Source: Prinia subflava (lineage: Eukaryota; Chordata; Aves; Passeriformes; Cisticolidae). Taken from it: 64,000 nucleotides of DNA. The stretch spans positions 144,576,378-144,640,377 of the forward strand of contig NC_086247.1 in assembly GCF_021018805.1 (NCBI RefSeq). The letters are read 5' to 3'. How positions within the stretch are numbered: position 1 is the first letter of the stretch; every line of letters begins with the position of its first letter. Positions 1-12,880 of the stretch are shown here, piece by piece. Position numbers and translations under genes: made by a program. The notes under the pieces were generated by a model. It did not search any database. It was not told where the DNA came from and was given only the letters and a program-made list of their open reading frames with translations.

Positions 1-435
1 ACAGACCTTTCTATACTATCTTCATTACTACTTCCTTGCTTACTGGTATTGAGTCCCTGGAGAGAAATAGTTGAACACAAACATAAACCAGGAAAGCCTA
101 GTTTTCTTCAGTTGTCACCTCTATTTACAACTACTTAGAAGTCACTTTGTATACACCTACACTCTTATAATTCAAATGTGAAGGTGTACTAAAAGACCTG
201 GCCTTGCTAGGAACTGTTCAGTTATTTAATATTGTTAGAGATACTTTTCGTCTCATGGTTTTTAAACTTTTTTTCATATTTTTACCATTTTGATTCTATC
301 TCATTAACTTCTATTCCCTTTAATATCCATGCAAAAAACTGTATGCTCACCACCTTACTTTGTTGCAAAAGCTATTTCACTGCCACACCCTCCTATTGTT
401 CTTATCTAATTTCTTAATTCAAAAAATGAAACATC
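1..435. other. Unannotated AT-rich intron
   Basis: Ordinary AT-rich sequence up to the first CR1 copy. A 61-codon open frame near 232-417 has low-complexity Phe/Ser/Leu composition and no recognisable domain. Nothing else is supported. Confidence 0.5.
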
Positions 436-1034
436 AGATCACAGAACCACGGAATGGTTTGGGTTGGAAGGGACCTTAAAGATCACCCAGTTCCAATCCC
501 CCACCACGGGCAGGGACACCTTGCACTAGACCAGGTGCTCCAAGCCCCATCCAATCTGACTTTGAAAACTTTCAGGATGGAGCATCCACAGCTTCTCTGG
601 GAAATTTGTGCCAGGGCCCACCACCCTCAGTAAGGAATTTCTTCCTAGTATCTAATTTAAACCTGTTTCCTTCATCTTAAGGCCATTCCCCCTTGTCCTG
701 TCACTCCACACCCTTGATAAAGTCCCTCTCCAGCCCTCTAGCAGCCCCTTTAGGTACTGGAAGGTGCTATAAAGTCACCCCAGAGCCTCCTCCAGGCTGA
801 ACAGCCCCAGCCCTCAGCCTGTCTTCACAGCAGAGGTGCTCCAGCCCTCTGAGCATCTTTGTGGCCTCCTCTGCACTCACTCCAACAGGTCCGTGTCTCT
901 CTTGTGTTGGGGGCCCCAGAGCTGGATGAAAATTCCAGTTGGGGTCTCACCAGAGCAGAGCAGAGGGCCGGAATCCCCTCTGTCACCTGCTGCCCACGGT
1001 GCTGGAGACACAGCCCAGGATGTGGTTGGGAATC
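436..1034 (-). repeat. CR1 LINE, 5'-truncated 3' end
   Basis: Read on the + strand this is the reverse complement of a CR1 3' end. It opens with the tail-proximal ggaatggtttgggttggaag and gaccttaaagatcac, then passes through landmarks such as cttgtcctgtcac, caggctgaacagcccc, ggtgctccagccctctgagc and ccagagctggatg, and stops near ggatgtggttggg. About 600 bases of ORF2 end and 3' UTR remain, with many point changes and small indels, so the copy is not recent. It contains no intact reverse transcriptase frame. Reading frames at 825-1258 are shadows of this repeat. It is antisense to PTPRN2. Confidence 0.95.
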
Positions 1035-4000
1035 AGGGACAAGCATCTCATTGGTTACTCCCCCTGAGAGCCTCAATGGTTCTCCAACACCTCTCCTGTT
1101 CTTTCATGTCCTCATCATTCTCCTTCACAAGTTTATTACAGAGAATGCAGGATACTTATGCAAAACATGAGATTAAATTAGAAAGTACATGTGATTTTAG
1201 TTTTTTTAAAACAAGTTGTTTCGCAACACAAAGGTTGCACAAAAAAAGACTGGTTTAATTGGGCCCTTGGAATACATCTTTATTAAGAACATTTACTGTC
1301 AATGATTCAATCTTTTTATGAAAGAATTTATACCGTCATGATCTGCATTTGTGTAAAACCCTTTGCTCTGAGTCATTCAGCTAGTGGCTACTTTCCAAAA
1401 TGCTGAAATTACTCACCACAAATCTTCTGCAGTGACAGAAATCTAAGTTTTGAATAATGGATTTAAGAAGCCTATATTACATTTTGGCTCATAAGCTATA
1501 TTACCATAAAAGAGACATTAAATATATGTGTGCAGTACAGCAAGCTCCCGAAACTCATCAATAGGGTGACAAATGACATGAGAAATTTAAGGTTTTGAGT
1601 TTCAGAAGTCAGTTGGGATCCAGTTTAGAAAAAGTTAGTCTTATGATCAGAGAAACCCAATCTTTAATACCAGAGTTATTATCACCTTCAAAGGGGATGT
1701 GACTTGAAGCTTTCATCTACTTTTCAGAGCAATGAATTAACCTGGTGACAAATTTCAGGTTTTCTTGACGAGCAAAAGTGACAGAAGATGCAGTACCTTC
1801 TTTCCATTTTCTACCCTTCTGCCTCCTTATTCTGATAGTCCAACCTTCTACATTCTGCAAATTAAATACAGGCCAAAGGAGGGCAAAGGAGGATAACCCT
1901 CAATAAAACCCAACAGGCTTCCTCACCTTTCTGAGCTCCAAACAGGAGATATATATATTGTTTTCTCAGCACAAGAAGGGGAGAAGCAACTGGGAGAAAT
2001 TTAGACAGACCAACAGCAAAATGTTGAGGGTCTCATGTGCAGAAGCAGCGCTGAGGGAGTGGAACAGGGTTACTGTTAATGTTCTTATTGCTTCTGGTGT
2101 TCAGAATGCAGCTGGGCATTAGTAGGCAGCACTCCTAAATTTATTTAATTCTGTCAATAATTCACAGCAAAGCACAGAGAAATGTTCGACATGAGAATTA
2201 GTGGCCTCACCCCAATGATGAATCAGACTCTCAGATGTTTTAATATGGGAGAATTGTACTGACATCGGGGGGGCTGGGGGGAATCAGAGAGAGTTGAAAA
2301 CAAAACAATAAGTAATTTTTTTCCCAACGGTGAAGAAAACTATAAAACCTGTTTGCAAAATATTCATCCTTTTAATAAGCCTTAAATAAGTAGCCACGGA
2401 CCTCACCTGCAAATCACATGGTGACAATCATGAAGAGGATCATGGCTCTGGCTGCCAGCTTCACAGCTTTTTATTTTATTAGTATAATGGTAAATGCATG
2501 TTTCTGGCAACATAAACGGTGAAATATCTTCTGAACCAGAACAGTACTGCCAACCTGACCAGTATAATTAGTATTATGTCCTATTTTCATAGTGCTTTTT
2601 GTCATTGGGCAGTAAGAAAAATAGAAGCTTATAATAATGGTAGACTCCCCATGCTAGAATGAGATCTAAATATTCTAGATGTATTGGGAGGAGCAGAGCC
2701 TTCTGCCTACACTGGGGGTTTTTGGTAAAGTTTTCACTGAAACAGTCCCTTTCAACCCACATATGCCAAAACAATAGAAAAACAGCTGGAATGCCATTGG
2801 TCTTAGTCAAAAATTATGATAAAATCAGGAAAAAAATCATAAGAACATTGTAAAAAAAGGGGGCTGGCAGTTTTTTATTTTAAAAAGTAATTTCTATCAT
2901 TTCAAGTCATGAATAGTCTCTCACTATACACTGAAGAATCTGTCTACACTGCAGAAGGAAGACAAATATAAACTCATTACTCTTTTCTGGCCTTTGGAGG
3001 ACTTATGCATTTGAGAAGTTTTTTAATATAGGCTTACAAGCACTGTCATAAATTATTCAGAGTTTGATTTTATATTGGATTTGTTCCACAATGCAGTGAT
3101 CAATCTGGGCTACTTTCAGAAATGAGAATGGCAGTTTCTGTGAAATACAGAAGTTAATAAATCCTGGTTTAATTGCCTATAGTGTGTCACTGTGGGCCAG
3201 ACAATGGGTCAGACATTTGGTTTATTAGTGCAGACTCTGATCACTGTGTTTTGCCTCATAGTCGAGAAGGAGTTTCTCAGTTCACTTCCAGTTTTTCATT
3301 TAATGAGATACAGAATAGACCTTTCATGTGTATTGGTGTTTCTATAACTCCACAGGCTATTTTTTTTTAATATATGGCAGGAGAGACAGATAACAGACCT
3401 GACACAAGGAATACCTTTCCCCCAAAAATGTTGCAGAAGGAAGAGAGGAAAGGAAGGATGTGGGATAACACAACATGTTGTTTAAGGAATGACTGATGGT
3501 TTCAAACTGAGAGAACTGAAACCAGAGAAATAAGAAAGGGCTGAGAATGAGAATAGCACAGGAAAAGTGGAAATTGATATCTGGATTAGGCAAGAAAAGG
3601 CAGCAAAAATGTTGAGGTCCAGATCAAAAGAATTTGGTCACTGTTAGAACCGCCTGTGCCAGACATGCATCTAAATTAAGTGTTTGGCTAAATGGTTTCA
3701 GTTTAGGCAACAGAGCTTTCCAAGCATGGAACGGAAGTTAAGCACCTGATAGAAATGGAAATACACTTCAGAAATTGGGGCTGAGAAAAAGCAGCACTCT
3801 AAACTCTCTCTCATCTGGATTTGGCACATGTCTCAAAGTTATGGTTAAAGTTCCATGTTGTTCACCTTTTACCTTTGATACTTACACTGTGATGGTGAAT
3901 GAAACAGACATCTCTCAGAGTATTTTTGTTAAGGGATTTGTTAAAGCTGTTTTATGGAACTCACCCAACCCTTGGCAGAGAGAGCCCCCCACACTGAAGA

Positions 4001-4177
4001 GATGATTAATTAATTTTTAAGTGATTTCTCCATTTTCAGAGAATGTCATTACGTCTTCAGGCTAAGAAAGGACAGAGAAAGCTACTTCCCCAGGGAAGAA
4101 TAGAAATGCTTTATGAAAAAAAAGTCCTCAGTGAAATGCACCCATCAAGAAGTCTACTTTTCTTTACAATTCCAGGC

Positions 4178-4195
4178 AAAAAAAAAAAAAAAAAA
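4178..4195 (+). repeat. Poly(A) tract
   Basis: Eighteen uninterrupted A residues. The preceding sequence shows no recognisable retroposed gene or SINE body, so this is a simple repeat rather than a proven retroposon tail. Confidence 0.9.
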
Positions 4196-4931
4196 TCCAA
4201 GTGTCACCCAAACTGCATCATCCTCTAGGAGCATGAGGTTATGTCTTTGTTAATAAACTAGTCCTGGACACAGTTTGGGCCTGAGAACAGATGTAAGATC
4301 ATCCAAACTCCTGAACTATGAGCATGGTCATTGTCCATGGTGCAGTCTGGAGTGTTAAATAAGCACTTTTGCAGACAATACCCAGGCAAAGACTGGGGAT
4401 ATATTATGGACCAGGGATCCAGGGAGGTGAGATGCAGCTGTTTTGTTTTGGAGAAAGAGGAGACAGAGTAACAGAAGTCAGCGAAATGTGTGTGACCCAT
4501 GCTTGGTAATAAATACCAGGGTCAGAGAATTGTTGCTGGCCCATTTCATTTATTTTTAGGAGCAGTCTGAAAGGACAGGTAGCAGCATCCCAGAGTTATC
4601 TTGACATTTGAAGTTATGTATTGTGGAATAATGAGACTTGATAGCAAGATTGCAATGGTACAGGCATCAGCTTTGGTTGTGGTCAGGTAAATAGCTCTTA
4701 GATTTAAACCCTGTCCTTTAAACCTTGCTTCGTGTCAGTGATTATCTGCTGTCTGTGTTGACTCAGGGCTGCAGAATATGAAAGCTTACCAGAGCAAGAT
4801 AAGAAGTTTCAAAAAGTTAAAAGCCCAGTTCCAAGGGACTTCTAATAAGACCTGAGAATCCCTTAAGGTCTCTTTGAAAATCCTATCTGAAAATAAAAAT
4901 TGGATGAAGTGTAGGATTTATTGGTTCTGAC

Positions 4932-4960
4932 AAAAATATATATATATATAAAAAAAAATA
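4932..4960. repeat. (TA)n and A-rich microsatellite
   Basis: About seven TA dinucleotides flanked by short A runs. A common simple repeat. Confidence 0.85.
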
Positions 4961-7900
4961 TAGAAGCAGCAAGTTTTCAGACAAGCTGCAGACTGGAATA
5001 ACAGAAGAGAGAAGTGATATGAATTTTCTAACAAGTCTTGTCAGTTTTCCTGTCCTTATTAAGGAGAACAGAACATCTGCAAATGGGGAAGACATGATCT
5101 TGAAAATGAGTGCTGAATCAATCAATTCAGCAAAGAACAATCTGTACACATGATTTTGGTTTTGGCAAATCATCAAGCAGCTATTAACTGGAAAGCTAAA
5201 TGGGGTCAGCAATTCAAGCCTGGCTGGAAGATAATAAAATCATAAAAGCATCATAATATGCATTACTTAAATATGAATAGTCAAGGCACATTTGAATTAA
5301 GTGTGGCTGGTTTCTCTTCAGCTGATGACACCCATGTTTAGATGTGTCCATGTAGGTGTCTGTGATGAATTAGTTACCTGAGCTCCCATTATGGTCAATA
5401 TGATCTGTCAAGGCCAGAGGCCTTTTCGGCTGATCAGATGTGGGGAGTTCACCTAGAGTGAGCTGGACAGCTAGGGACTTTTGTGACTACTGTGTCTGCT
5501 GGTCACCCATGCCAGCTGCTCCCTTCTTTGTGAGAATGTGCCTTTTTTGGTCAGCCTCATCACAAGGAACTGCTGCAATGTTTGTGTTTTAAGCAGAGAG
5601 TTTAGAATGATCTCCGGCACACCTTGGTTACCCTATTGACTATTTCTTGTAATTAAAATATAAATTCCTTCACTACAAGATCTGCAGCCAGCTGATCATC
5701 TATATCCATATGCTCTGTAGAAATAGAACTTGGAACTGAATATCCCATGGAACTCCTACATCTATTTTTGGCTTATATTTTCTTTGGTTTAACCTTGGTC
5801 CTATTTTTAACTGTGGAACATCAGTACTTACCAATGAACCTGATAAGAGCAGCTCTCTGCCACCCTCAGGACCCCCACAGCCCATACATTCTCTCTTGCA
5901 TTTAACATTTACCTGTAGCACTGATGGTCTGTAGCATTTACCTAAAAGAACAGGGCAAGCACATATTCACATTTCTCTAGTTTACTTTTCCAGCCTTCAG
6001 AAATTTTCAGCTCAGAAAGTGCTAAATCAAAAAATATATCATATTCTTGCTTATTAATTTCTAGAATGTTATGAGTCCTTCTTTAAAAAACTGTTCATGT
6101 GTGTTGACAGGATGGTGAACTTAGTTCTTCATATTTATGTTTCCCAAGCTACTCAGCGATTTTTAATCCTTCTGTTTTATGCACTCTCTCCTCCAGCTGG
6201 AGAACAAGCTGAATCCTTTCACTGTTTCTTCTGGATTTACTTATTTGATAACATGGAGTTTTTTTGAACCTAGCAGCATAAGTCTAAGATTTTGTTCTCT
6301 AGTAATAATTCTAAAATGAGAGGTGAATTTCTGTTCAACTGACCTCTATGTTAGGAAATACAATTTACATCCTAAAGTTTGTTATTCTAATCTTGGTTTG
6401 CACTAATGTCAAATAAACTTCATAAGAAGCATGTCAATAAAAGTAATTTTTCACAATAGGGGTAATTCTACCTTTTGGACTTTACTAATATTGTGAAGTA
6501 TTTTGTAATTCTACCTTTTCTGAGAGGAAGAAAATTAAGGGTACCAAAGGTTTTCTAAATCAATAGGAAACAGATGTGATTCCCATGAAAACTCCTGCAC
6601 TGAGGCTTCTTTATTATCTTGTTTATAATGTTTAAGTAAATCAGCTCTAAAATAAATAGAGCTGTGGGACAGAGGACATTGATTAACTGGCTGAGTTTGG
6701 AGGGCAGTTTTACCCAAATCCAATTTCATAGGCATCAACACAAGTGGAAAATTTAAACTCATTTCAACACTAGGAAGATTTTTAAGGCCATTTATACAAA
6801 TTGAGCAGTCTATGTTTTTTTTTTTTTAAATTCCTGCATTATAGTAATAACAAAAGATCAGTTTTCATGAGATTACACATGGATACTAACAGTACCTAAA
6901 GAGTAACCAATGAGACATACTTAGAAAAATTAAATTATAAATTAATGAGATGATGCTGTGCCCTGAACTAGTGTGGTTCTAAATCTCCAAATTTGCTGAT
7001 AACTGCAAAAAGTAGGAAGCAGTAGGTGTGTCCTGTTTGGGTAGAATTATATTAATTGCTGTAGGTTGGAAAAAGCCTGGTACAGACAAAATGATGGAGG
7101 TAAAAAAAGGCTCATATAATCTGTGAGTCTTTTGAATGGAAGCGAGGTGGAATATAGCTCTGGCAAAAGTTTGAGCATAAAAAAACCCTGGGGTTCTTAG
7201 TCTAAAGAAATGCTATCATCTTGAAGAGAAACTTTCCTTTTGAGATGATAATTTTGTTGGCTTGTAATGTTTATGATTAGATTTATCCATATGAATAATA
7301 ATTTTTCTTTAATATTAAGTAAAACTCGATTATAATTTTATTTTTCTACTTAAAATTGTACAAAAATCTAGAAAAGTTTTAGACCAAAAAAGTAAATTCT
7401 TGCTTTTTGATTACTTTGCCAGAATATTTTACTATTTTATTTTATGTTAGGTTTAGTTCATGTAATTTTTTCTTTTTATTTTTTTTCTTTCCCTAAGTAG
7501 CTAATTTTTGCATATAGCCTGGAGCAGAGCTGCCAGCTTTAAAAACAGAGGTTTTAACTAAGATGATATACACCAGTTGCTTCTGAAGTAAGGTCATCTG
7601 GGATTTCTCACCTCTCATTTTGAGCTCTGGATGAAGCTCAGGACACCAGATGCTCTCAGTCCTCCTTACCTGTTCCATCCCAAAGGATTCAGTTTTCTGG
7701 TTTGCTCTGTTCCCTTTCATCATCACAGGGCCTGAGCGATTACTTTGATTTGCATTCTGCATAAAGTATGTTGGGATTGAATTTGGCCAATTATATTTTT
7801 TTTCCACTGAGCTACAGTAGTAACTCTGCATTAGAGCTTAAGGAATAAACTGCACTAATTACAAAGTATTATAAATTTTGTATTCTAAAACTTTTTTTCA

Positions 7901-9150
7901 AAGTGGAGATACATCACAGTGACAAGTAAGAGCAGCTGAGATGTAGTAGTGTGGAATAACTGATGACTTCTTGGCAGAAAGAGCAGTGATTTACTGGTGA
8001 GAAAATTTCCTTCTCCATTCCTCTGACAATCACCAATAAATTACTGTGTCTTTTCCCTAACTTTAAATATTTACAAGCATCCCAGGAGAAAAATGTATTC
8101 TTCATTCTCTCAACATACTTTCTGTGTCTTGTGTCATCACTTAGAAAGTATTATGACACCCTGCTATTCCATATCTCTCAGCACCACAGCTTTTAGCCAT
8201 CTCTTTCTTCTGCTTGGCTATATCTCTGATCAGGTGACATGTTTCTCTTTCCTTTAAATTTGTCCCATGGATGTGTGATATTTAGTTGTTGAATTTAATG
8301 GAAATACAGGGCTGAGTTAAACTACTGACCTCCTGCAAGGAGCAGCTACCATTCCTCATCTTGCATTTGGTTACTGAACAGCTTTTAAAGCAAACGGCTC
8401 CAGACTCGTACGGAGGTGAATCAGAGGGGACAAAAAGTCATTCCTTCTGTCTGCACCCTGGAATTTTTGAGGTTTATAAATGTGCCAGTCCTGCCACTCT
8501 CACTTGTTCACTTGGATTTCTCGAAATAGTGTTTAATTTTGACCAAAATGGTGGGAAAATTTTTAAATTTGATTTAGCATTTTAGTAAAAAACTGAGGCC
8601 TAGGCTGTAATTCATTCTGTCATTCCATTCCATTCAACGCTTGTCCCTCTAATCTTGAGTTCTTTTTATGTTGCTGTAGTTATTCAATGTCCAATTACTC
8701 CTCCCATTGCTCATACAATTTTTAGTTTTTACATTTCAGAATGTAAAACACATACAAACACAGTCTTTCCATTATGACCTACTTTTTCATGAAATAATTT
8801 TAAATCATAAATTTCAAACAGAAATGGGATAGAGATGCTCTGATATGTTGGGAATTTAGAAATTTCATTCTAGTGAATATGGTATTAAAATGAGGTACCA
8901 TCCTAAAATATTTAAATAGGATTGCAAATAATATAGATTCAGTATTACAAAAATCAGAAATATTATGAGATGCTTCCTAAGTCAGGATCAATTTTGTAAT
9001 CTAATCTAAATCATGTTTTATGGATTTCTTCCTTAATTTTCATCAGTGGAAGCTTATTGTTGGAAACTGATATTGTGTTATTTTATGTGATGTCGTATTT
9101 CATTGGAGGCAATTAAGTTTGATGGGTTGGCTGCACCAGTTACTGTCCTA

Positions 9151-9466
9151 GAGTTGTGGAATGGTTTCTATTGGAGGGGACCTTTAAGGATTATGTATTT
9201 CCATCCCCCCTGCCATGGGGAGGAACATCTTTAACTTGTCCAGCTTGCTCAAAGCCTCATCTGACCTGACCTTGAACACTTCAGGGATGGGGCATCCACA
9301 GCTCCTCTGGGCAACCTGATCCTGTGTGTCACCCCCTCACAATACAGAATTTCTTTGTTATATCTAATCTAAACCTGCCCCTTCAGTTTGAAACCATTGC
9401 CCCTTGTCTGGTCACTGCGTGTCCTTGTAAGAAGTCTCTCTCCATCTTCTTGTTTGTCCCAAAGCC
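9151..9466 (-). repeat. CR1 LINE 3' end, short diverged copy
   Basis: The + strand shows the reverse complement of a CR1 tail: ggaatggtttctattgg, ccccctgccatggggagg, cttgaacacttcagggatgg, ggcatccacagctcctctgg, ttgccccttgtctggtcac and agtctctctccatc. Similarity fades near 9450-9466. It is about 300 bases long, 5'-truncated and more diverged than the 436-1034 copy. The end is approximate. It is antisense to PTPRN2. Confidence 0.92.
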
Positions 9467-10639
9467 TCCTTGGATAACTGTGATTTTTGCTTGTGCAGTG
9501 TAGCTTAAAAGATTTTTCTCTCTCAAGAAGTTTTCAGTTGTGAAACTTTCAACAAGTTGCGGTTTGAGGGGTTTGCAGGGAGTGTTAGACAAACATTTTA
9601 AAGAAACTGGAAGCCAGATTTGTCCTCATTATTTGAAAAAAGCAAAATTCATATACCTTTACACTGTATATTTCCTTTAACATTAAAGCCTATAATCTTT
9701 ATATGCAGTAGCAAACTTGACAAAACTACAGAGAGTAATGAAAATGCAAAGCAGCAGGGAGGCACAGGGCTTTCAGTAGAGATGGTGATTTTCAAGGAAT
9801 ACAGCTGGGCTTGGGTTTTAGTTTGGCCACAACCTGCAGTCAGGTACTTGGAATAGCACATCTGAGTACTCATCCTGTGGAATTCCAAGGTTTTATAGAA
9901 AATGGACTACAGAACAAAGCAGTACTCTTCAGTTCTGGCAACACATAAGTATTAAGAGAGTAGTTTCACACACATTTTGAGGTAGCACAAAGTTCCCCCA
10001 ATGCCAAAAAAGCTGCCTGATGGGTCTGCCTTCTGAGCTGGAGTCAGTTCTGCTCCTGTGCTGTCCTCGTGCTGCCCTGTCCTCTGCAGGCTGGGAGAAC
10101 TAAACCCAGCTAAAACTAGCCAGGGGTGAAACAGGCAGGAATGAACAGTCAGGGCTGTGATCATGCCACTCCACGCCAGTATTAAATGCTCATAGAGTTG
10201 TTATTTTCCAGTGTTTTTTTTTTCTCTCCCTCTCTGCAGAGACTTACATCCTCTTTCTTCCTGAGACAGAGCCACAATATAAGCTCAAGGCTACTCATCA
10301 TCAATATTATATTCTTGTGTCATAGAAAGATTTGATCTAGGACAGGTATTTTTTCTCAGAAAATGAAAGTAGCTGGAGCCAGTAAAGGGGCACAAATGAC
10401 TCAATTAACTTGTCGGGTGTCAGCAGTTCAGGAGATCATCAGATCTAGTCACAATTTCCACCTGCTCTGAACATTTTCTGCCAACAGTGTGTTTTTAAAA
10501 TCTTTAATTACGTATTGTTATTGTCACAAACTATTAGGATTATTTTATTTTGCCCTCTGTCCTTTTATCTCTTGTTACTGCATTACTGTGGTTGGGTTGC
10601 TCTGATTTCTCCCACCTAGCAGTTTGTTTTTGGTTATTT
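9467..10639. other. Unannotated intron
   Basis: No repeat family or exon recognised. Overlapping short frames on both strands near 9620-9888 and one at 9952-10164(-) look like chance. Confidence 0.45.
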
Positions 10640-10745
10640 GGACAATGCTCTCAGGCACACAGTGTGATTCGTGGGGCTGTCCTGTACAGGAACTGAATTT
10701 CAGTGATCCTGGTGGGTCCCTTCCAGCTCAGGGTGTTTGACGGCA
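10640..10745 (+). repeat. CR1-type 3' tail (CR1 or CR1-mobilised SINE fragment)
   Basis: The + strand contains gtgatcctggtgggtccctt followed by ccagctcaggg, the well-known terminal block of CR1 3' ends. It is preceded by a gctctcaggcaca...ggggctgtcctgtacagg segment common in passerine CR1-related tails. Passerine SINEs share this tail, so LINE versus SINE origin is open. It is the only CR1-related fragment here in sense orientation to the gene. The 5' boundary is uncertain. Confidence 0.75.
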
Positions 10746-12312
10746 GAATGAAGGGAACAATCCATGCATTACTTCACCCACTGCCTGCAGCCCTTTAAGA
10801 GCACAGTCCCTGACTGCAGAGCAGGCATGCAGGGAAAGTGCCTGAGAAGCCAAGAAAACAATTGTTAAAATAGCCTCCTAGTGAGAAACACGGAGTCAAT
10901 GAACTTGGCTATCTCCTAAAGACATTTTTAGGAGCCATGTACTCCTGATGAATCATGCTGCATCTGTAGTACAGCCACGTCCCGATGTGTCACATCAATA
11001 GGGGATTCAAAGGGAATGACAAGTAAAAGCAAGGAGTAACAGTGTGATGGAATGTAAGTAACATTAGTGTCTCTCTTTCTTTTTTCCATCATGCTACTTA
11101 AGAGGTCTGTGCTTTGATGTATAATACAAAAGGGCAGTAGTGGAGGGAAATGTGAAGGATGGGTGGGTGTTAGTGATGTGCAAAAGCAAGCTTGCCTTTA
11201 AATGTCTTGGCAAGGACCTAGCTGTGAAACAAAGGCACTGCTGACAACTTGGAATCCCCCTAAGTGTGATGTCCCTTCTCCTTAAGCAGTCTTAAAATTG
11301 AAATAGTGACAGGCTTTTAGTTATGTGCAACTGCCTTCTCATTATTGAAAGAAAGTTAGGAAAAATTATATTAATTGATATAAAGAAAAGCTGAAGAAAT
11401 GCTTTCAACTGGAAAATTATGTTTCTATTTATAAATAATGAAGGTCTTTTATTGACATTTTAAATAAAATAGATTAGCAAATAAGAAGTATTTATTGTGA
11501 TTTTGTTTTAGTCTTGTTGAAGCATTTACCTGCTTAATGTCTTTGCAGATGATCTCTTGCATTAGCTGGTACATGGCTTTCATTTTGCTTTGGTTAAATT
11601 CTTGTAGCTTGTAGTTTCAGGTACAAACTGTTTTTAAGGAGTTCATACAACCATGTGCTATTTGGTATTTTAAAAATAAAAGTACAGAACTGCTTTGGTC
11701 CCCCAGTTTGTGGAATAATTATTCTGATGTAGTCAGAAATCTAATTAAACTTTCAGACAGATGTTTTGTTCAGAAAGTGTTCTTTGCACTTTTATCTCCA
11801 ATATGGAATATCACAATGAACCACCCTAGTGTAACTGCACACCAGCTTTGCAATAACAATCCTTGCAGAAGGAAAGCCTAAAATTTGTTAAAGTACAATG
11901 AGGGGAAAGAAGGGACTCTTAAAAATTAATTCCCAGCTCAAGGTCAGCTTGAAGCAGTGCCAGGCTCTCAATCTTCCAGTGCTCTTAGCAAAGGGTGTAG
12001 TCCTGTAGGTTAAATGGTGAGGGCCTCTACAGCTGCTGGTGCACAGGATCTGCAGCAGTTGCAGATAATTTGATTTCTTTTCCTTAAAAAAAAAATAGTA
12101 AAGAAAACACATCCCCCAAATATGAAAATATGGCTGCTTAGGGTTTTTTTCTGCATGTGCCTACATAAACAAGATAACCTGAATTATTAAAAGTGTGAAT
12201 TTGAAGAGGATTTGTTGTGCCACATTTGTTAAACACCCACACTCTATGTGGGCACTCAGAAGTAAAGTGATGTTCTTTGAGTTCAGCTTAACTGGTGACT
12301 TAGCCTTCTCTT
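10746..12312. other. Unannotated intron
   Basis: No exon or confident repeat. A short CpG-bearing stretch near 10970-10995 (cacgtcccgatgtg) stands out slightly against the AT-rich background and could be part of a conserved noncoding element; support is weak. Confidence 0.4.
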
Positions 12313-12880
12313 CACAGGATGGTTGAGGTTGGCAGGGAGCTCTGGAGCTCCTCATGTCCAACCCTGAGGCTCAGGCAGGGCTCCTCAAGCCCAGGATTGT
12401 GTCCAGTTGGCTTTTGAGTACCTCTGACAGAGGAGATGCCCCAGTCTCTCTGGGCTGCCTGTGCTGGTGCTGCTGTCCTTGTGGTGCAAGTGTTTCCTCA
12501 AGTTCAGAGGGACCCTCCTAGGGTTCAGTTTGTCCCCTTTGCCTCTGGTCCTGTCACTGGGCACCACTGAGAAGAGCCTGGCTCCATCTTTGCACTCTCC
12601 CTTCAAATATTTATGCATAAGATCTCCCCCAAGACTTCTCCAGGATTATCAGTCTCAGCTGTCTCAGTTCTCCTCACAGGAAATTCTGGAGATTCTCCAG
12701 TCCCTTAATCATCCTTGAGCCCTTCCTTGGGCTCTCTCCCACATGTCCATGCCCAGGAGCCTGGGTGTGTCTCACCAGTGCTGAGGAGAGGGGAAGGATC
12801 CCCCCTTGGACCACTGGCAACACTCCTCAGATGTGGCTCAGGACAACATTGGCCTCCTTTGTGATACGGACCAAGTCTCT
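12313..12880 (-). repeat. CR1 LINE 3' end, different subfamily
   Basis: The reverse complement of a CR1 end is readable on the + strand: aggatggttgaggttgg, then ctctctgggctgcctgtgc, cctctggtcctgtcactggg, caccactgagaagagcctgg, tccagtcccttaatcatc, cctcaccagtg-like and gaggggaaggatc, ending near acattggcctcctttg. The caccactgagaagagcctgg block distinguishes it from the other two copies, implying another CR1 subfamily. It has internal deletions and no coding capacity. The frames at 12385-12983 are shadows. It is antisense to PTPRN2. Confidence 0.93.

Larger units (their letters stand above)
1035..9150. other. Unannotated intron
   Basis: AT-rich sequence with no supported gene or large repeat. 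It contains a G-run cluster near 2267-2281, poly(A) at 4178-4195 and a TA microsatellite near 4932-4960. A less AT-biased patch at about 5380-5640 could be a conserved element or a very old repeat; I could not assign it. Frames such as 4883-5212(-) and 7493-7831(-) show no domain and no splice-site support. Confidence 0.5.

Noticed and set aside
825..1258. Overlapping frames of 83, 103 and 140 codons.
   Set aside because: They lie mostly within the antisense CR1 fragment and do not correspond to an intact CR1 protein.
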